Shown here: positions 15,373-24,328 of the stretch, piece by piece
Layout: the number at the start of each line of letters is the position of its first letter
Numbering within the stretch: the first letter of the stretch is position 1
Origin: Sphaerisporangium sp. TRM90804
GTDB lineage: Bacteria > Actinomycetota > Actinomycetes > Streptosporangiales > Streptosporangiaceae
DNA: 64,000 nt
Assembly (NCBI RefSeq): GCF_029846175.1
Contig: NZ_JARWAC010000002.1
Span: forward strand, 1 to 64,000
Reading direction: 5' to 3'
Notes under the pieces: generated by a model
Databases searched by the model: none
The model's input: only the letters and a program-made list of their open reading frames with translations
What the model was told of the DNA's origin: nothing
Translations under genes and position numbers: made by a program

Positions 15373-17727
15373 ATGGCCCACACACAGCCCTCCAGCACCT
15401 CGCCGACCGTGACCGGACCGGCGGGCACGGCCGCGGCCGCGGGCGCGAGCGCGCCACCGGGCCCGCCGCGGGCGCGCCGGCCATGGCGGTCGGGATGGAC
15501 GCCCGCCGTGCTGGCCGCCGCCGTCACCGCGGCCGTCCTGCACCACTACGGCGTCCCGGTACGCGACCTGGCCCTCTTCGGCGCCTACCTCGCGCTCTGC
15601 GTGGCGCTGCCGGGCATGCTGCTGGTGCGCGCCCTGTATCCGGGGCGGGTCACCACCGCCGAGCAGGCGGCGTTCGGCCTGGCCCTCGGCTACGCCGTCG
15701 AGGTGCTCGTCTACATCCCCGCCCGGGCGCTCGGGGCCCCGCTGCTCGTGCTGGCCTGGCCGGTCACCGCCTACGCCGCCCTGCTGTTCGTGCCCCCGCT
15801 GCGGCGCCGCTGGAGCTCCCGGCGTGCCGAGGCCGCCCCGCTCTGGGTGTCCTGGGTCCTGGCGCTGGCGCACATCGGCGTGACCGCCTGGGGCGCGCTG
15901 CGGTTCTTCCGCATGAACGCGCTGACGTGGCCGGCGATGGGCGCCAACGACTACGACCTGCCTTTCCACCTGACGCTGATCGGCGAGCTGAAGCACCACG
16001 TGCTCCCGGTGATGCCGCACGTGGCCGGGGAGCCGCTGTACTACCACTGGTTCGTCTACGCCCACTTCGCGGCGTCGAGCTGGATCACCGGCATCGAGCC
16101 CGCGACGCTGCTGTTCCGGCTCACCGTGCCGCCGATGCTCGCCGCCCTCCTGGTGCTGGTGGCGATGACCGGCCGGCGGGTCAGCGGCTCGTGGGCCGGA
16201 ACGCCGGCCGTGCTGGCGGGCACGATGCTCGTGGGCGCCCCGAGCATGTACCTGGGGCACAACGACGTGCTCGCCTGGGGCGGCCTGCAGGACGCCGCCT
16301 GGGTGAGCCCGACCCAGACCTTCGGCGCGCTGCTGTTCGCCCCCCTGGTCGTGCTGGTGCTGGAGCTGTTCGAGCCCGAACGGCCCGGCCTCGGCCGGTG
16401 GCTGCTCATCGCGGTGTTCCTGGTGACGATCATCGGGGCCAAGGCGACGTACCTGCCGCTGCTGGCGGCCGGGCTGACGGCGGTGGCCGTGGCCGGGGGC
16501 CTGCGCCGGCGGCCGTCCCCACGGGTGCTGGGCCTGCTGGCGGCCACCCTGGCGTGCCTCGCGTTCGCCCAGGTGGTGCTGTTCGGCCGCGTGCGGCAGG
16601 GCATGTCGGTCGCTCCCCTGGCGTTCATGCGCGAGAGCTGGGCGGAGCTGAGCGGCATGGAGCCGCTGGCCGGCATCGGGCGGCAGTTCTCACCGCCGCC
16701 GGGGTCCCTGCTCGGCGTCACGCTGGTGTTCCTGCTGTGCTGGGCAGTCACCTGGTGCGGCGTGCTGGGCCTGCTGGCCCGCCGCGGCCTGATCACCGGC
16801 CCCGTCCCGGTGTTCGTGCTCGGCATGGGCGCGGCGGCGCACGGAGCCGTGCTGCTGCTCGGCCACCCCGGGTACAGCCAGTTCTTCTTCCTGTTCGCCG
16901 CCTACCCCTACCTGGTGGTGCTGACCGTCCACGGCACCCTGGTGCTCGCGCGGCGCGCGCGGCTGCCGCTCCACTGGGTGGTCGCCGCGGTCTGCGCCGG
17001 CCTGCTCGCCGCCTACCTGGTGCCGGTGCTCGGCGCGGTGACGACGCCCCTCGCGCCCGGCCGGTCCGACCTGCTGCTGTACCGGCCGTACGCGGTACTG
17101 GTGGCGGTCACCGCCCTGGCGGGCGGCGTCCTGGCCGCGCGGGCCGGACGGCTGAGGGCGTGCGCGCTGGTCGTCATCGCGCTGGGCGCGGTCGCGCTTC
17201 CGGCGTGCGCGCACGCGCACGTCATCTCGGCCATCGGCAAGGCCGCGCAGCGGGGCGTCGGCGGCGTGGCCCCGGAGGCCGACGCCCGGCCCGTCCCCGA
17301 GGGCACCCTCACCGCCGCGCGGTGGCTGCGCGCGCACTCCGGCCCCGACGAGCTGGTGGCGACGAACACGCACTGCCGCTGGGGCGAGGAGGACCCCTGC
17401 GACACCCAGCAGGTCTGGGTGAGCGCGCTCACCGAGCGGCGCGTCCTGGTGGAGGGATGGGCCTACACCGCGCGGAACCTGGACCGGTGGCGGCCGGGCG
17501 TGCGGATCAACCGCCTACCCTTCTGGGACGCCGATCGGCTCCGCGCGAACGACGCCGCGTTCCAGGCGCCGTCGGCCGGGACGGTCGGGCTGCTGCGCGA
17601 CCGGTACGGGGTGCGCTGGCTGCTCGCCGACGAACGGCGCGCGCCCCACCCGGAACTCGCCCGCTTCGCGACGCTGCGGCTCCGCACCGGCGACTACGCG
17701 GTCTACCGCATCGGCGGACCGGGATAA
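15373..17727 (+). CDS. GT-C-like polytopic membrane protein (paralog 1)
   Basis: 784 residues. After a Pro/Ala-rich cytoplasmic N-terminus (about 45 residues) there are many predicted membrane segments (about 14), then a soluble C-terminal domain of about 150 residues. The first large outer loop carries acidic residues (NDYDLPFHL) and the motif YYHWFVYAH, reminiscent of GT-C glycosyltransferases and DUF2298 proteins that use polyprenyl-phosphate sugars. The C-terminal domain includes ATNTHCRW and a VLVEGWAY block. It is a tandem paralog of the next gene. A role as a polyprenyl-P-sugar-dependent transferase is inferred from topology and context. Confidence 0.65.
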   Translation: MAHTQPSSTSPTVTGPAGTAAAAGASAPPGPPRARRPWRSGWTPAVLAAAVTAAVLHHYGVPVRDLALFGAYLALCVALPGMLLVRALYPGRVTTAEQAAFGLALGYAVEVLVYIPARALGAPLLVLAWPVTAYAALLFVPPLRRRWSSRRAEAAPLWVSWVLALAHIGVTAWGALRFFRMNALTWPAMGANDYDLPFHLTLIGELKHHVLPVMPHVAGEPLYYHWFVYAHFAASSWITGIEPATLLFRLTVPPMLAALLVLVAMTGRRVSGSWAGTPAVLAGTMLVGAPSMYLGHNDVLAWGGLQDAAWVSPTQTFGALLFAPLVVLVLELFEPERPGLGRWLLIAVFLVTIIGAKATYLPLLAAGLTAVAVAGGLRRRPSPRVLGLLAATLACLAFAQVVLFGRVRQGMSVAPLAFMRESWAELSGMEPLAGIGRQFSPPPGSLLGVTLVFLLCWAVTWCGVLGLLARRGLITGPVPVFVLGMGAAAHGAVLLLGHPGYSQFFFLFAAYPYLVVLTVHGTLVLARRARLPLHWVVAAVCAGLLAAYLVPVLGAVTTPLAPGRSDLLLYRPYAVLVAVTALAGGVLAARAGRLRACALVVIALGAVALPACAHAHVISAIGKAAQRGVGGVAPEADARPVPEGTLTAARWLRAHSGPDELVATNTHCRWGEEDPCDTQQVWVSALTERRVLVEGWAYTARNLDRWRPGVRINRLPFWDADRLRANDAAFQAPSAGTVGLLRDRYGVRWLLADERRAPHPELARFATLRLRTGDYAVYRIGGPG

Positions 17728-17801
17728 AGGGCCGGTAAGAAGATCGTCGCGAGCGGGCGTCCGCACGGGGCGGCGTGCCCGGCGTCGCCAGACTTGCACT
17801 C

Positions 17802-20222
17802 GTGACCACGTCTTCGCACGTCGACGCCCCTTCGCCGCCTTCCTCCGCACCGGCGGGCACCGCCCGCGGCGCACGCCCGGCGGCGGGCCGGTGGCGGAGC
17901 CTGGCGGCGTCCGGATGGCCGCCGGCCGCGCTGCTGGCCGGCCTCACCGTCGCGGCCCTGCGCCACTACGGCGTCCCCGCCGGCGTCACGGCCGTCTTCG
18001 CCGCCTACCTGCTGCTGTGCGTCGCCCTCCCGGGCGTGCTGCTGGTGCGCGCCCTCCACCCGGGGCCGCGCCCGCTCGCCGAGGACCTCGCCCTGGGCCT
18101 GACGGCCGGCTACGCCGCCGAGGTCCTCGCCTACGTCGCCGCCCGGGCCGCCGACCGGCCGCTGCTGGTCCTGCTGTGGCCAGCGGTCACCTACGCGGCC
18201 TTCCTGCTGCACCCGCGGCTGCGCCGGCACTGGCGCGGCGGCCCCCGGCCGGCCGCCCCCCGGTGGTGGCCGTGGTTCCTGGCGCTGACCGGCGCCTACC
18301 TGGTGGGCTGGAGCGCCTTCACCTGCTGGCGCGTCAACGCGCTCACCTGGCCCGCCGCCGGCGCCGCCCATGTCGACATGCCGTACAACCTCGCCCTGAT
18401 CGGCGAGCTGAGGCACCACGTGCCGCCGACCGTGCCCGTGGTGGCCGGGGAGCCGCTGCACTACCACTGGTTCGCCTACGCGCACGCGGCGGCGTCGGGC
18501 TGGATCACCGGCATCGAGCCCCTGACGCTGCTGTTGCGCCTGTCGGTGCTGCCGATGCTCATGGCGCTGGCCGTCATCGTGGCCATGACGGGGCGGCGGA
18601 TCACCGGCTCGCGCGCCGGCGCGGTGCTGGCCGTGGCCGGCACGCTGCTGGTGGCGGCGCCGAGCCTGTACGCCGGCGCCAACGGGCTGCTGCGCTGGAC
18701 GGGGGTCCTGCACGTGCCGTGGAACAGCCCGACGCAGACGTTCGGGGCGCTGATGTTCGCGCCCCTGGTGCTCCTGGTCGCCGACCTGCTCACCCGGCCG
18801 GGCGCGGGGCGCGCCCGCTGGGCGCTGTTCGCGCTCCTGCTGGTCGCGGTCATGGGCGCCAAGGCCACCTACCTGCCGCTGCTGGCGGCGGGGCTCGTGG
18901 CGGCGGCCGCCGCCGGATGGGCGGTGCGGCGCCGGCCGCCCCGCGAGGCGCTCGCCGCACTGGGGATGACGGCCGCGGCGCTCGCCTTCGCGCAGCTCGT
19001 CCTGTTCGGCGGGGCGCGGCAGGGCACGACCGTCGCCCCGCTGTCGGTCGTGCGCGCCACCTGGGCCGACCTGACCGGCGCCGGGCAGGGGGCGGTGCCG
19101 GGGCCGGCCTCGCTCGCGGCCACCACGCTGCTGTTCGCGCTCTGCTGGGCCGTCACCTGGTGCGGCGCGCTGGGGCTGCTCGGCAGGCCTGGCCTGCTGC
19201 TGCGCCCGCCCGTGGCGTTCACGCTGGGCATGACGGCGGCGGGCGCCGGGCTGATGCTGCTGCTCGGCACCCCCGGCGACCTGAACCAGGCGTACTTCCT
19301 GCAGGCCTGTTACCCCTACCTGGCCGTGCTCGCGGCCTACGGCCTGGTGAGGGCCGTGCGGCGGGAGCGGTGGCCGCTGGCGGCGGTGGCCGGCGCGGCG
19401 GCGGCGGGGATGGCGCTGGCGTATCTGGTACGCGAGCTGTGCGGCGTCGAGGCGCCACTGGCGCTCGGACGGCCGGAGGCCGAGCTGTACCTGCCGTTCG
19501 CGGCGCTGCTCGCCGCAGTCGTCACGGCGGCCGGCCTGCTCGCGGTGTCCGGAACGAGCAATGGCCTTTACAACGTAGATCTGCTTCGGGACGGCGGGCG
19601 GGCGGGCCTGACGGGGCGCCTGCCCGGCCTGCCGGGAGATCGGGCCCGGGGGTGGGCGCTGCTGCTGGTGGCGGTCACGGCGGCCGGGGTGCCGGGGGCG
19701 TGGCAGGCCCGCGTGCTGTCGCACCTGCGCGGCGGCGCGGACGTCAACATCAGCGCCGACGGCCGCCCGGACCCCGCCCAGGTGCCGCGCGGGGCGCTGG
19801 CCGCCACCCGCTGGCTGCGGGCGCACTCCCTGCCCGGCGAACTGGTCGCCACCAACGCCCACTGCCAGTGGGCGCGGCGGGACGTGTGCGACAGCCGCCA
19901 CTTCTGGGTGTCCGCCCTCACCGAGCGGCGCGTTCTCGTCGAGGGCTGGGCCTACACCGCCGCCAACCTGGACCGCCGGCCCGGCGGCGCGTTCCTGGAC
20001 GCCCCCTTCCTGGACGCGGCCCGCCTGGAGGCCAACGACGCCGTCTTCCTGCGGCCCTCGGCCGAGGCGGTGGCGCGCCTGCGCGACGGGTACGGCGTGC
20101 GCTGGCTGGTGGCCGACGAGCGCGCCGCCGGCCACTCGGCGCGCATCGGGCGGTTCGCGAGCCTGCGGGTGCGCCACGGCGACTACGCGGTCTACCGCCT
20201 ACCGGACGCGGACCGCTCCTGA
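17802..20222 (+). CDS. GT-C-like polytopic membrane protein (paralog 2)
   Basis: About 806 residues, collinear with the preceding gene throughout: the same Pro-rich N-terminus, the same YHWFAYAHA loop motif, the same membrane pattern and C-terminal ATNAHCQW and VLVEGWAY blocks. A 30-residue Gly/Arg-rich insert (around SNGLYNVDLLRDGG) is absent from paralog 1. The GTG at 17802 aligns with the paralog's start; GTG 17775 is an alternative. The last 24 bp overlap the end of rmlB on the other strand. It probably arose by tandem duplication with divergence. Confidence 0.65.
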   Translation: MTTSSHVDAPSPPSSAPAGTARGARPAAGRWRSLAASGWPPAALLAGLTVAALRHYGVPAGVTAVFAAYLLLCVALPGVLLVRALHPGPRPLAEDLALGLTAGYAAEVLAYVAARAADRPLLVLLWPAVTYAAFLLHPRLRRHWRGGPRPAAPRWWPWFLALTGAYLVGWSAFTCWRVNALTWPAAGAAHVDMPYNLALIGELRHHVPPTVPVVAGEPLHYHWFAYAHAAASGWITGIEPLTLLLRLSVLPMLMALAVIVAMTGRRITGSRAGAVLAVAGTLLVAAPSLYAGANGLLRWTGVLHVPWNSPTQTFGALMFAPLVLLVADLLTRPGAGRARWALFALLLVAVMGAKATYLPLLAAGLVAAAAAGWAVRRRPPREALAALGMTAAALAFAQLVLFGGARQGTTVAPLSVVRATWADLTGAGQGAVPGPASLAATTLLFALCWAVTWCGALGLLGRPGLLLRPPVAFTLGMTAAGAGLMLLLGTPGDLNQAYFLQACYPYLAVLAAYGLVRAVRRERWPLAAVAGAAAAGMALAYLVRELCGVEAPLALGRPEAELYLPFAALLAAVVTAAGLLAVSGTSNGLYNVDLLRDGGRAGLTGRLPGLPGDRARGWALLLVAVTAAGVPGAWQARVLSHLRGGADVNISADGRPDPAQVPRGALAATRWLRAHSLPGELVATNAHCQWARRDVCDSRHFWVSALTERRVLVEGWAYTAANLDRRPGGAFLDAPFLDAARLEANDAVFLRPSAEAVARLRDGYGVRWLVADERAAGHSARIGRFASLRVRHGDYAVYRLPDADRS

Positions 20223-21191
20223 CCGGCCCCGCGCCGCGCGCCACCAGGCCTGGTGGTCGCGGTACCACGCCACCACCTCGGCCAGCCCCTCCTCGAAGCC
20301 GACCCGCGGCTCGTAGCCCAGGGCGCGGACGCGGGCGCCGTCCACGGCGTACCGGCGGTCGTGGCCCGGCCGGTCGGGGACGTGGTCGACCGCGTCCCAC
20401 CCCGCGCCCAGGGCCGCCAGCAGCCGGCCGGTCAGCTCGCGGTTGGTGAGCTCGGCGCCGCCGCCGACGTTGTACACCTCGCCTGGCGACCCCTTGTCCA
20501 GCACGACGAGGATCGCCCGGCAGTGGTCGTCCACGTGCAGCCATTCACGGACGTTGAGCCCGTCGCCGTACAGCGGCACCCGACGCCCCTCCAGCAGGCT
20601 GGTCACGAACAGCGGGATCAGCTTCTCGGGGTGCTGGTAGGGGCCGTAGTTGTTGGCGCACCGGGTCACCCGCACGTCCAGGCCGTAGGTGCGGTGGTAG
20701 GCGCGGCACATCAGGTCGGCGGCGGCCTTGGCCGCGGAGTAGGGCGAGTTGGGCAGCAGCGGCTCGTCCTCGGTCCACGCCCCCTGCTCCACCGAGCCGT
20801 ACACCTCGTCGGTCGAGACCTGCACGACCGTGCGGACGCCGGCGTCCACGGCGGCCTGCAGCAACGTCTGCGTGCCCAGCACGTTGGTGGTGACGAAGGC
20901 CGACGGGCCGGTGATCGACCGGTCGACGTGCGTCTCGGCGGCGAAGTTGACCACCACGTCGTGCCCGGGGACGACCTCGGCGGCCACACGCGGGTCGGCG
21001 ACGTCCCCCTGGACGAAGGAGAACCGGGGATGACCGGTCACGGGCGCGAGGTTGGCCGGATTGCCCGCGTAGGTGAGCTTGTCCAGGACGGTGACGCGCG
21101 CCGTCTCGTACCCCGCGGGGGCGCCGAGCAGCAGCGAGCGGGTGAAGTGGGAGCCGATGAACCCGGCGCCGCCGGTGACGAGGATCTTCAT
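20199..21191 (-). CDS. rfbB: dTDP-glucose 4,6-dehydratase
   Basis: 330 residues, full length for RmlB/RfbB/RffG. It makes dTDP-4-keto-6-deoxyglucose. Visible are GGAGFIG at 7-13, the catalytic triplet T127-D128-E129 in STDEVYG, Y151/K155 in YSAAK, and the substrate region RCANNYGPYQHPEKLIP. The start overlaps the rfbA stop by 4 bp (ATGA), so the two are translationally coupled. No rmlC or rmlD is present; with the WecE-like enzyme nearby, the product is probably aminated, not turned into rhamnose. Confidence 0.93.
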   Translation of the reverse strand: MKILVTGGAGFIGSHFTRSLLLGAPAGYETARVTVLDKLTYAGNPANLAPVTGHPRFSFVQGDVADPRVAAEVVPGHDVVVNFAAETHVDRSITGPSAFVTTNVLGTQTLLQAAVDAGVRTVVQVSTDEVYGSVEQGAWTEDEPLLPNSPYSAAKAAADLMCRAYHRTYGLDVRVTRCANNYGPYQHPEKLIPLFVTSLLEGRRVPLYGDGLNVREWLHVDDHCRAILVVLDKGSPGEVYNVGGGAELTNRELTGRLLAALGAGWDAVDHVPDRPGHDRRYAVDGARVRALGYEPRVGFEEGLAEVVAWYRDHQAWWRAARGRSGAVRVR

Positions 21192-22255
21192 GCGCTCACC
21201 TGGATCCTGCTGTGGTCGCCGACCATCAGCTCGTGGGTGTTGGAGACGCCGGCGGCCCGGCTGACCTCGACGTTGCGCCCGATGAGGGAGTGCGCGATGC
21301 GGGAGACGCCCTCGATGGAGGAGCCGTCCAGCACGATCGAGTACTCGATCTCGGCGCCGCGCACCGAGCAGCCGGAGCCGATCGAGGTGAAGGGGCCGAC
21401 GTAGGAGGAGATGATCTTGGTGTCGGAGCCGATGACGGCGGGCCCGCGGATCACCGAGTTCTCCACCACCGCGCCCGCCTCGACCACCACGCGCCCGGTG
21501 ATCTCGCTGAGCTGGTCGACCGTGCCGGCGACGCCGGGCTCCACGCGTTCCAGGACGATGCGGTTGCACTCCAGGATGTCGCGCAGCCTGCCGGTGTCGC
21601 GCCAGTACCCGCCGACCAGGTGGGAGTGGACGCGCAGGCCGTTGTCGACCAGCCACTGCACGGCGTCGGTGATCTCCAGCTCGCCGCGCGCCGACGGGCT
21701 GATCGCCCGGACGGCGTCGTGCACGGCGGGAGAGAAGGTGTAGACCCCCACGATCGCCAGGTCGCTGGCCGGGTGCTCGGGCTTCTCCTCCAGCCGGACG
21801 ATCTCCCCGTCCGGGCCCAGCTCTGCGACGCCGTAGTACTGCGGCTCGGCGACCCGGGTGAGCAGGATCTGCGCGTCGTGGCCGCCGCTCAGGAACGACT
21901 CGACCAGGCCCGCGATGCCGTCGATCAGGAAGTTGTCGCCGAGGTACAGCACGAAGGGGTCCTCGCCGAGGAAGGAGCGGGCGATCAGCACGCAGTGGGC
22001 CAGCCCGAGCGGGGCCTCCTGCGGGATGTAGGTGACCCGCAGGCCGAAGCGGGAGCCGTCCCCCACCGCCCGCCGGACCTCGGCGCCGGTGTCGCCGGTG
22101 ATGATCCCCACCTCGGTGATCCCGGCGTCGCGTATCGCCTCCAGCCCGTAGAACAGGACGGGTTTGTTGGCGACGGGGACGAGCTGCTTGGCCGAGGTGT
22201 GGGTCAGCGGGCGCAGCCGCGTGCCCCGTCCCCCCGCCAGCACGAGTGCCTTCAT
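21188..22255 (-). CDS. rfbA: glucose-1-phosphate thymidylyltransferase, long form
   Basis: 355 residues. The N-terminal nucleotidyltransferase domain begins KALVLAGGRGTRLRPLT and a C-terminal left-handed beta-helix follows (repeats such as GRVVVEAGAVVENSVIRG). This is the long RmlA subfamily common in actinomycete antibiotic-sugar and glycan clusters. It makes dTDP-glucose from glucose-1-phosphate and dTTP, feeding RfbB. It is the first gene of the pair, and its ribosome site lies inside a hairpin at 22263-22284. Confidence 0.92.
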   Translation of the reverse strand: MKALVLAGGRGTRLRPLTHTSAKQLVPVANKPVLFYGLEAIRDAGITEVGIITGDTGAEVRRAVGDGSRFGLRVTYIPQEAPLGLAHCVLIARSFLGEDPFVLYLGDNFLIDGIAGLVESFLSGGHDAQILLTRVAEPQYYGVAELGPDGEIVRLEEKPEHPASDLAIVGVYTFSPAVHDAVRAISPSARGELEITDAVQWLVDNGLRVHSHLVGGYWRDTGRLRDILECNRIVLERVEPGVAGTVDQLSEITGRVVVEAGAVVENSVIRGPAVIGSDTKIISSYVGPFTSIGSGCSVRGAEIEYSIVLDGSSIEGVSRIAHSLIGRNVEVSRAAGVSNTHELMVGDHSRIQVSA

Positions 22256-22583
22256 CGCGCACCGTGTCCTTCCGTGAGGACACGTGGCCCCCGGCCACCT
22301 GCCCGATCCATGATCATGCCGCGTCGAATCTACGCCGGGGCCGGGGCACGGCCCTTCGCGGTGATCGCGCTTTGTCGAACGGCGTGCGACATGTTGCCGC
22401 GGCTAGAGGTTGGCGGCCCCGCCCGGGTAAAGGACGGGGACGCCCCGGCCAAGCGGGGCCAATCGCGTGTCAAGGATGGCGTAGCACCGCACGCCCGTCA
22501 CGGCTCGGCCGGGCACCATGTGATGGGGTGACCGCCTGGAGCCGCGGGGTTCGACCCCCTCCGGCCGACGACCGGGGGAACAG
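22256..22583. other. divergent intergenic region rfbA / GT2 gene
   Basis: 328 bp between oppositely oriented starts. It holds the rfbA leader hairpin at its left end and a GGGGGAAC ribosome site for the GT2 gene at its right end. Promoters for both directions must lie here, but I see no convincing -35/-10 pair and no RNA gene. Confidence 0.5.
22263..22284 (-). promoter_or_regulatory. hairpin covering the rfbA ribosome-binding site
   Basis: In the rfbA message, arms CGTGTCCT and AGGACACG (8 bp, perfect) enclose a 6-nt loop. The GGAAGGA ribosome site spans the loop and right arm. The start codon follows 7 nt after the hairpin. Folding would hide the ribosome site. Confidence 0.5.
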
Positions 22584-23519
22584 ATGTCAGTTTCGGTGGT
22601 CATTCCCTGCTACCGCTCCGCGCGGACGCTGGAGGAGCTGGTGACGCGGCTCCTGGCCGTCCTTACGGACGTGACCCGGCAGCACGAGGTGATCCTCGTG
22701 GTGGACGGCTGCCCGGAGGACACCTGGAGCGTCGCCGCGGACCTGGCCCGCCGGTTCGGCGCGGTGCGCGCGATCGACCTGTCGCGCAACTACGGCCAGC
22801 ACAACGCGCTGGTCGCCGGCATCAGGGAGGCGCGGATGGACGTCGTCGTCACCCTGGACGACGACCTGCAGCACCCGCCCGAGCAGATCCCGCTCCTGCT
22901 GGCCACCCTCCAGGGCGACCGCCTCGACCTGGTCTACGGCACCCCGCACGACGAGGAGCACGGCCCGCTGCGCAACCTCGCCTCCCAGGCGGCCAAGGCC
23001 GCGCTGTCGGGGCTGCTCGGCGTCCGCTCCGCGCGCGTCACCAGCGCCTTCCGCGCCTTCAGGACGCACCTGCGCGACGGGTTCGCGCAGTTCTCCGGCC
23101 CGCACGCCTGCCTGGACGTCGCGCTGTCGTGGGCCACCACCCGGATCGGCACGGTCAACGTGCGCATGAACCGGCGCGCCCACGGGCGGTCCAACTACAC
23201 GCTGGGGCTGCTGGCCCGGCACACCATGACGATGCTGTTCGGCTACAGCGCCATCCCGCTGCGCGCGGCCAGCTACCTGGGGTTCGCGGTCGGGCTGGTC
23301 GGCATGGTCCTGGGCGGGGTGGTGCTGTGGAGCTTCGCGGTCGGCGACACCACGGTGGCGGGCTTCACCACCATCGCCTCGATGGTGGCGCTGTTCTCCT
23401 CCGCCCAGCTCATGGCCGTGGGGGTGCTCGGCGAGTACGTCGGGCGCATCCACGCCAGCGGGGTCGGGCGGCCGACCTACGTCGTCCGGGAGCGCGCCGG
23501 CTCGTCGGTCTCGGTCTGA
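22584..23519 (+). CDS. family 2 glycosyltransferase, ArnC/GtrB/DPM-like
   Basis: 311 residues. The cytoplasmic GT2 domain (SVVIPCYRSARTLEEL at the start, metal-binding TLDDDLQHPPEQ at about 91-103) is followed by two C-terminal membrane helices (SYLGFAVGLVGMVLGGVVLW and a second segment). This is the architecture of enzymes that load a sugar from a nucleotide onto undecaprenyl phosphate. Such lipid-linked sugars are the donors used by GT-C enzymes, which fits the two GT-C-like genes nearby (inference). The ATG has GGGGGAAC upstream. Confidence 0.85.
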   Translation: MSVSVVIPCYRSARTLEELVTRLLAVLTDVTRQHEVILVVDGCPEDTWSVAADLARRFGAVRAIDLSRNYGQHNALVAGIREARMDVVVTLDDDLQHPPEQIPLLLATLQGDRLDLVYGTPHDEEHGPLRNLASQAAKAALSGLLGVRSARVTSAFRAFRTHLRDGFAQFSGPHACLDVALSWATTRIGTVNVRMNRRAHGRSNYTLGLLARHTMTMLFGYSAIPLRAASYLGFAVGLVGMVLGGVVLWSFAVGDTTVAGFTTIASMVALFSSAQLMAVGVLGEYVGRIHASGVGRPTYVVRERAGSSVSV

Positions 23520-24328
23520 TCGGGCAGCAGCCCGTCTCGCACCAGGTGGACGGTGAGGAAGGCGCACACGGGGTCGAAGCCGTGCCGGGCCCACGCCCGC
23601 TGGACGCGGGTGTTGTACCCCTGGGTGGAGACGACCAGCTCGCGGACGCCCGCGGCCAGGCATCGCCGCTCCAGCTCCGCCAGCAGGTGCGCGTACACGC
23701 CCCTGCCGCGCGCGCCGGCGACCAGGCCGGCGAGCACGATCTCGGTGTGCGGGCCCTCGTCCTCCAGCGTCGCGAACCCGGCCGGCGCAGGCCCGTCGCC
23801 CGCGGGGCCCTCGGTGTACACCCCCAGGCACATCCCCTCGGCGGCGCACCCGCGCGCCCACTCCTGGTACCCGGCCAGCGCCAGGCCCGGGTCGAACAGC
23901 GGGTTGGCCAGGTAGTGCGACCCGTACTCCTCGAAGACGTCCGCCACCAGCTTGTCGAGCGTCGCCGGATCCCGCAGCTCGGCCACCCACGGCTCCGGCC
24001 CCGGCCTGGCCCGCGCCGCGGCGGCCCTGCCGGGCGGCGCGCCGGCCACGCGGCGCCAGTACACCAGGGAGTCGGCCAACAGCGCGGTCCTGCCCGGCAT
24101 CCGCAGCCCGGCGAACCAGCGGACGCACTCGGCGGGGTACCGCACGACGACGACGTCCGCCGCCGAGCCGCGGACGGCCTCGCGGACCGCCCCGAAGGTG
24201 GCCGGCGAGCCGTCGGCGACGGTGACCCGGTCGACGCTCACGCCGAAGCGCGCCGACTCCCGCGGCGAGCGCACCGCGCGCGCGACGCCGGGCCGCGCGC
24301 CTTCCGGCCGCAGGTCGCGCCAGGCCAT
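23477..24328 (-). CDS. GNAT N-acetyltransferase, WecD-like in context
   Basis: 283 residues. The C-terminal half carries the acetyl-CoA motif GARGRGVYAHLLAEL and later strand/helix STQGYNTRVQRAWARHGF typical of GNAT enzymes. The N-terminal half resembles the variable substrate domain of WecD/RffC proteins. The ATG at 24328 overlaps the stop of the WecE-like gene (TGATG), so coupling is strong and it probably acetylates the 4-amino sugar made by that enzyme. The 3' end overlaps the GT2 gene end by 43 bp on the other strand. Specific substrate is inferred. Confidence 0.75.
   Translation of the reverse strand: MAWRDLRPEGARPGVARAVRSPRESARFGVSVDRVTVADGSPATFGAVREAVRGSAADVVVVRYPAECVRWFAGLRMPGRTALLADSLVYWRRVAGAPPGRAAAARARPGPEPWVAELRDPATLDKLVADVFEEYGSHYLANPLFDPGLALAGYQEWARGCAAEGMCLGVYTEGPAGDGPAPAGFATLEDEGPHTEIVLAGLVAGARGRGVYAHLLAELERRCLAAGVRELVVSTQGYNTRVQRAWARHGFDPVCAFLTVHLVRDGLLPDQTETDEPARSRTT

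Noticed and set aside
20199-22255. dTDP-rhamnose synthesis
   Set aside because: Only rfbA and rfbB are present. No rmlC or rmlD is found, and a WecE-like aminotransferase is nearby, so amination is the more likely fate.
22321-22540. tRNA or small RNA gene in the GC-rich spacer
   Set aside because: No cloverleaf, T-loop (GGTTCGAATCC-like) or clear terminator could be drawn.
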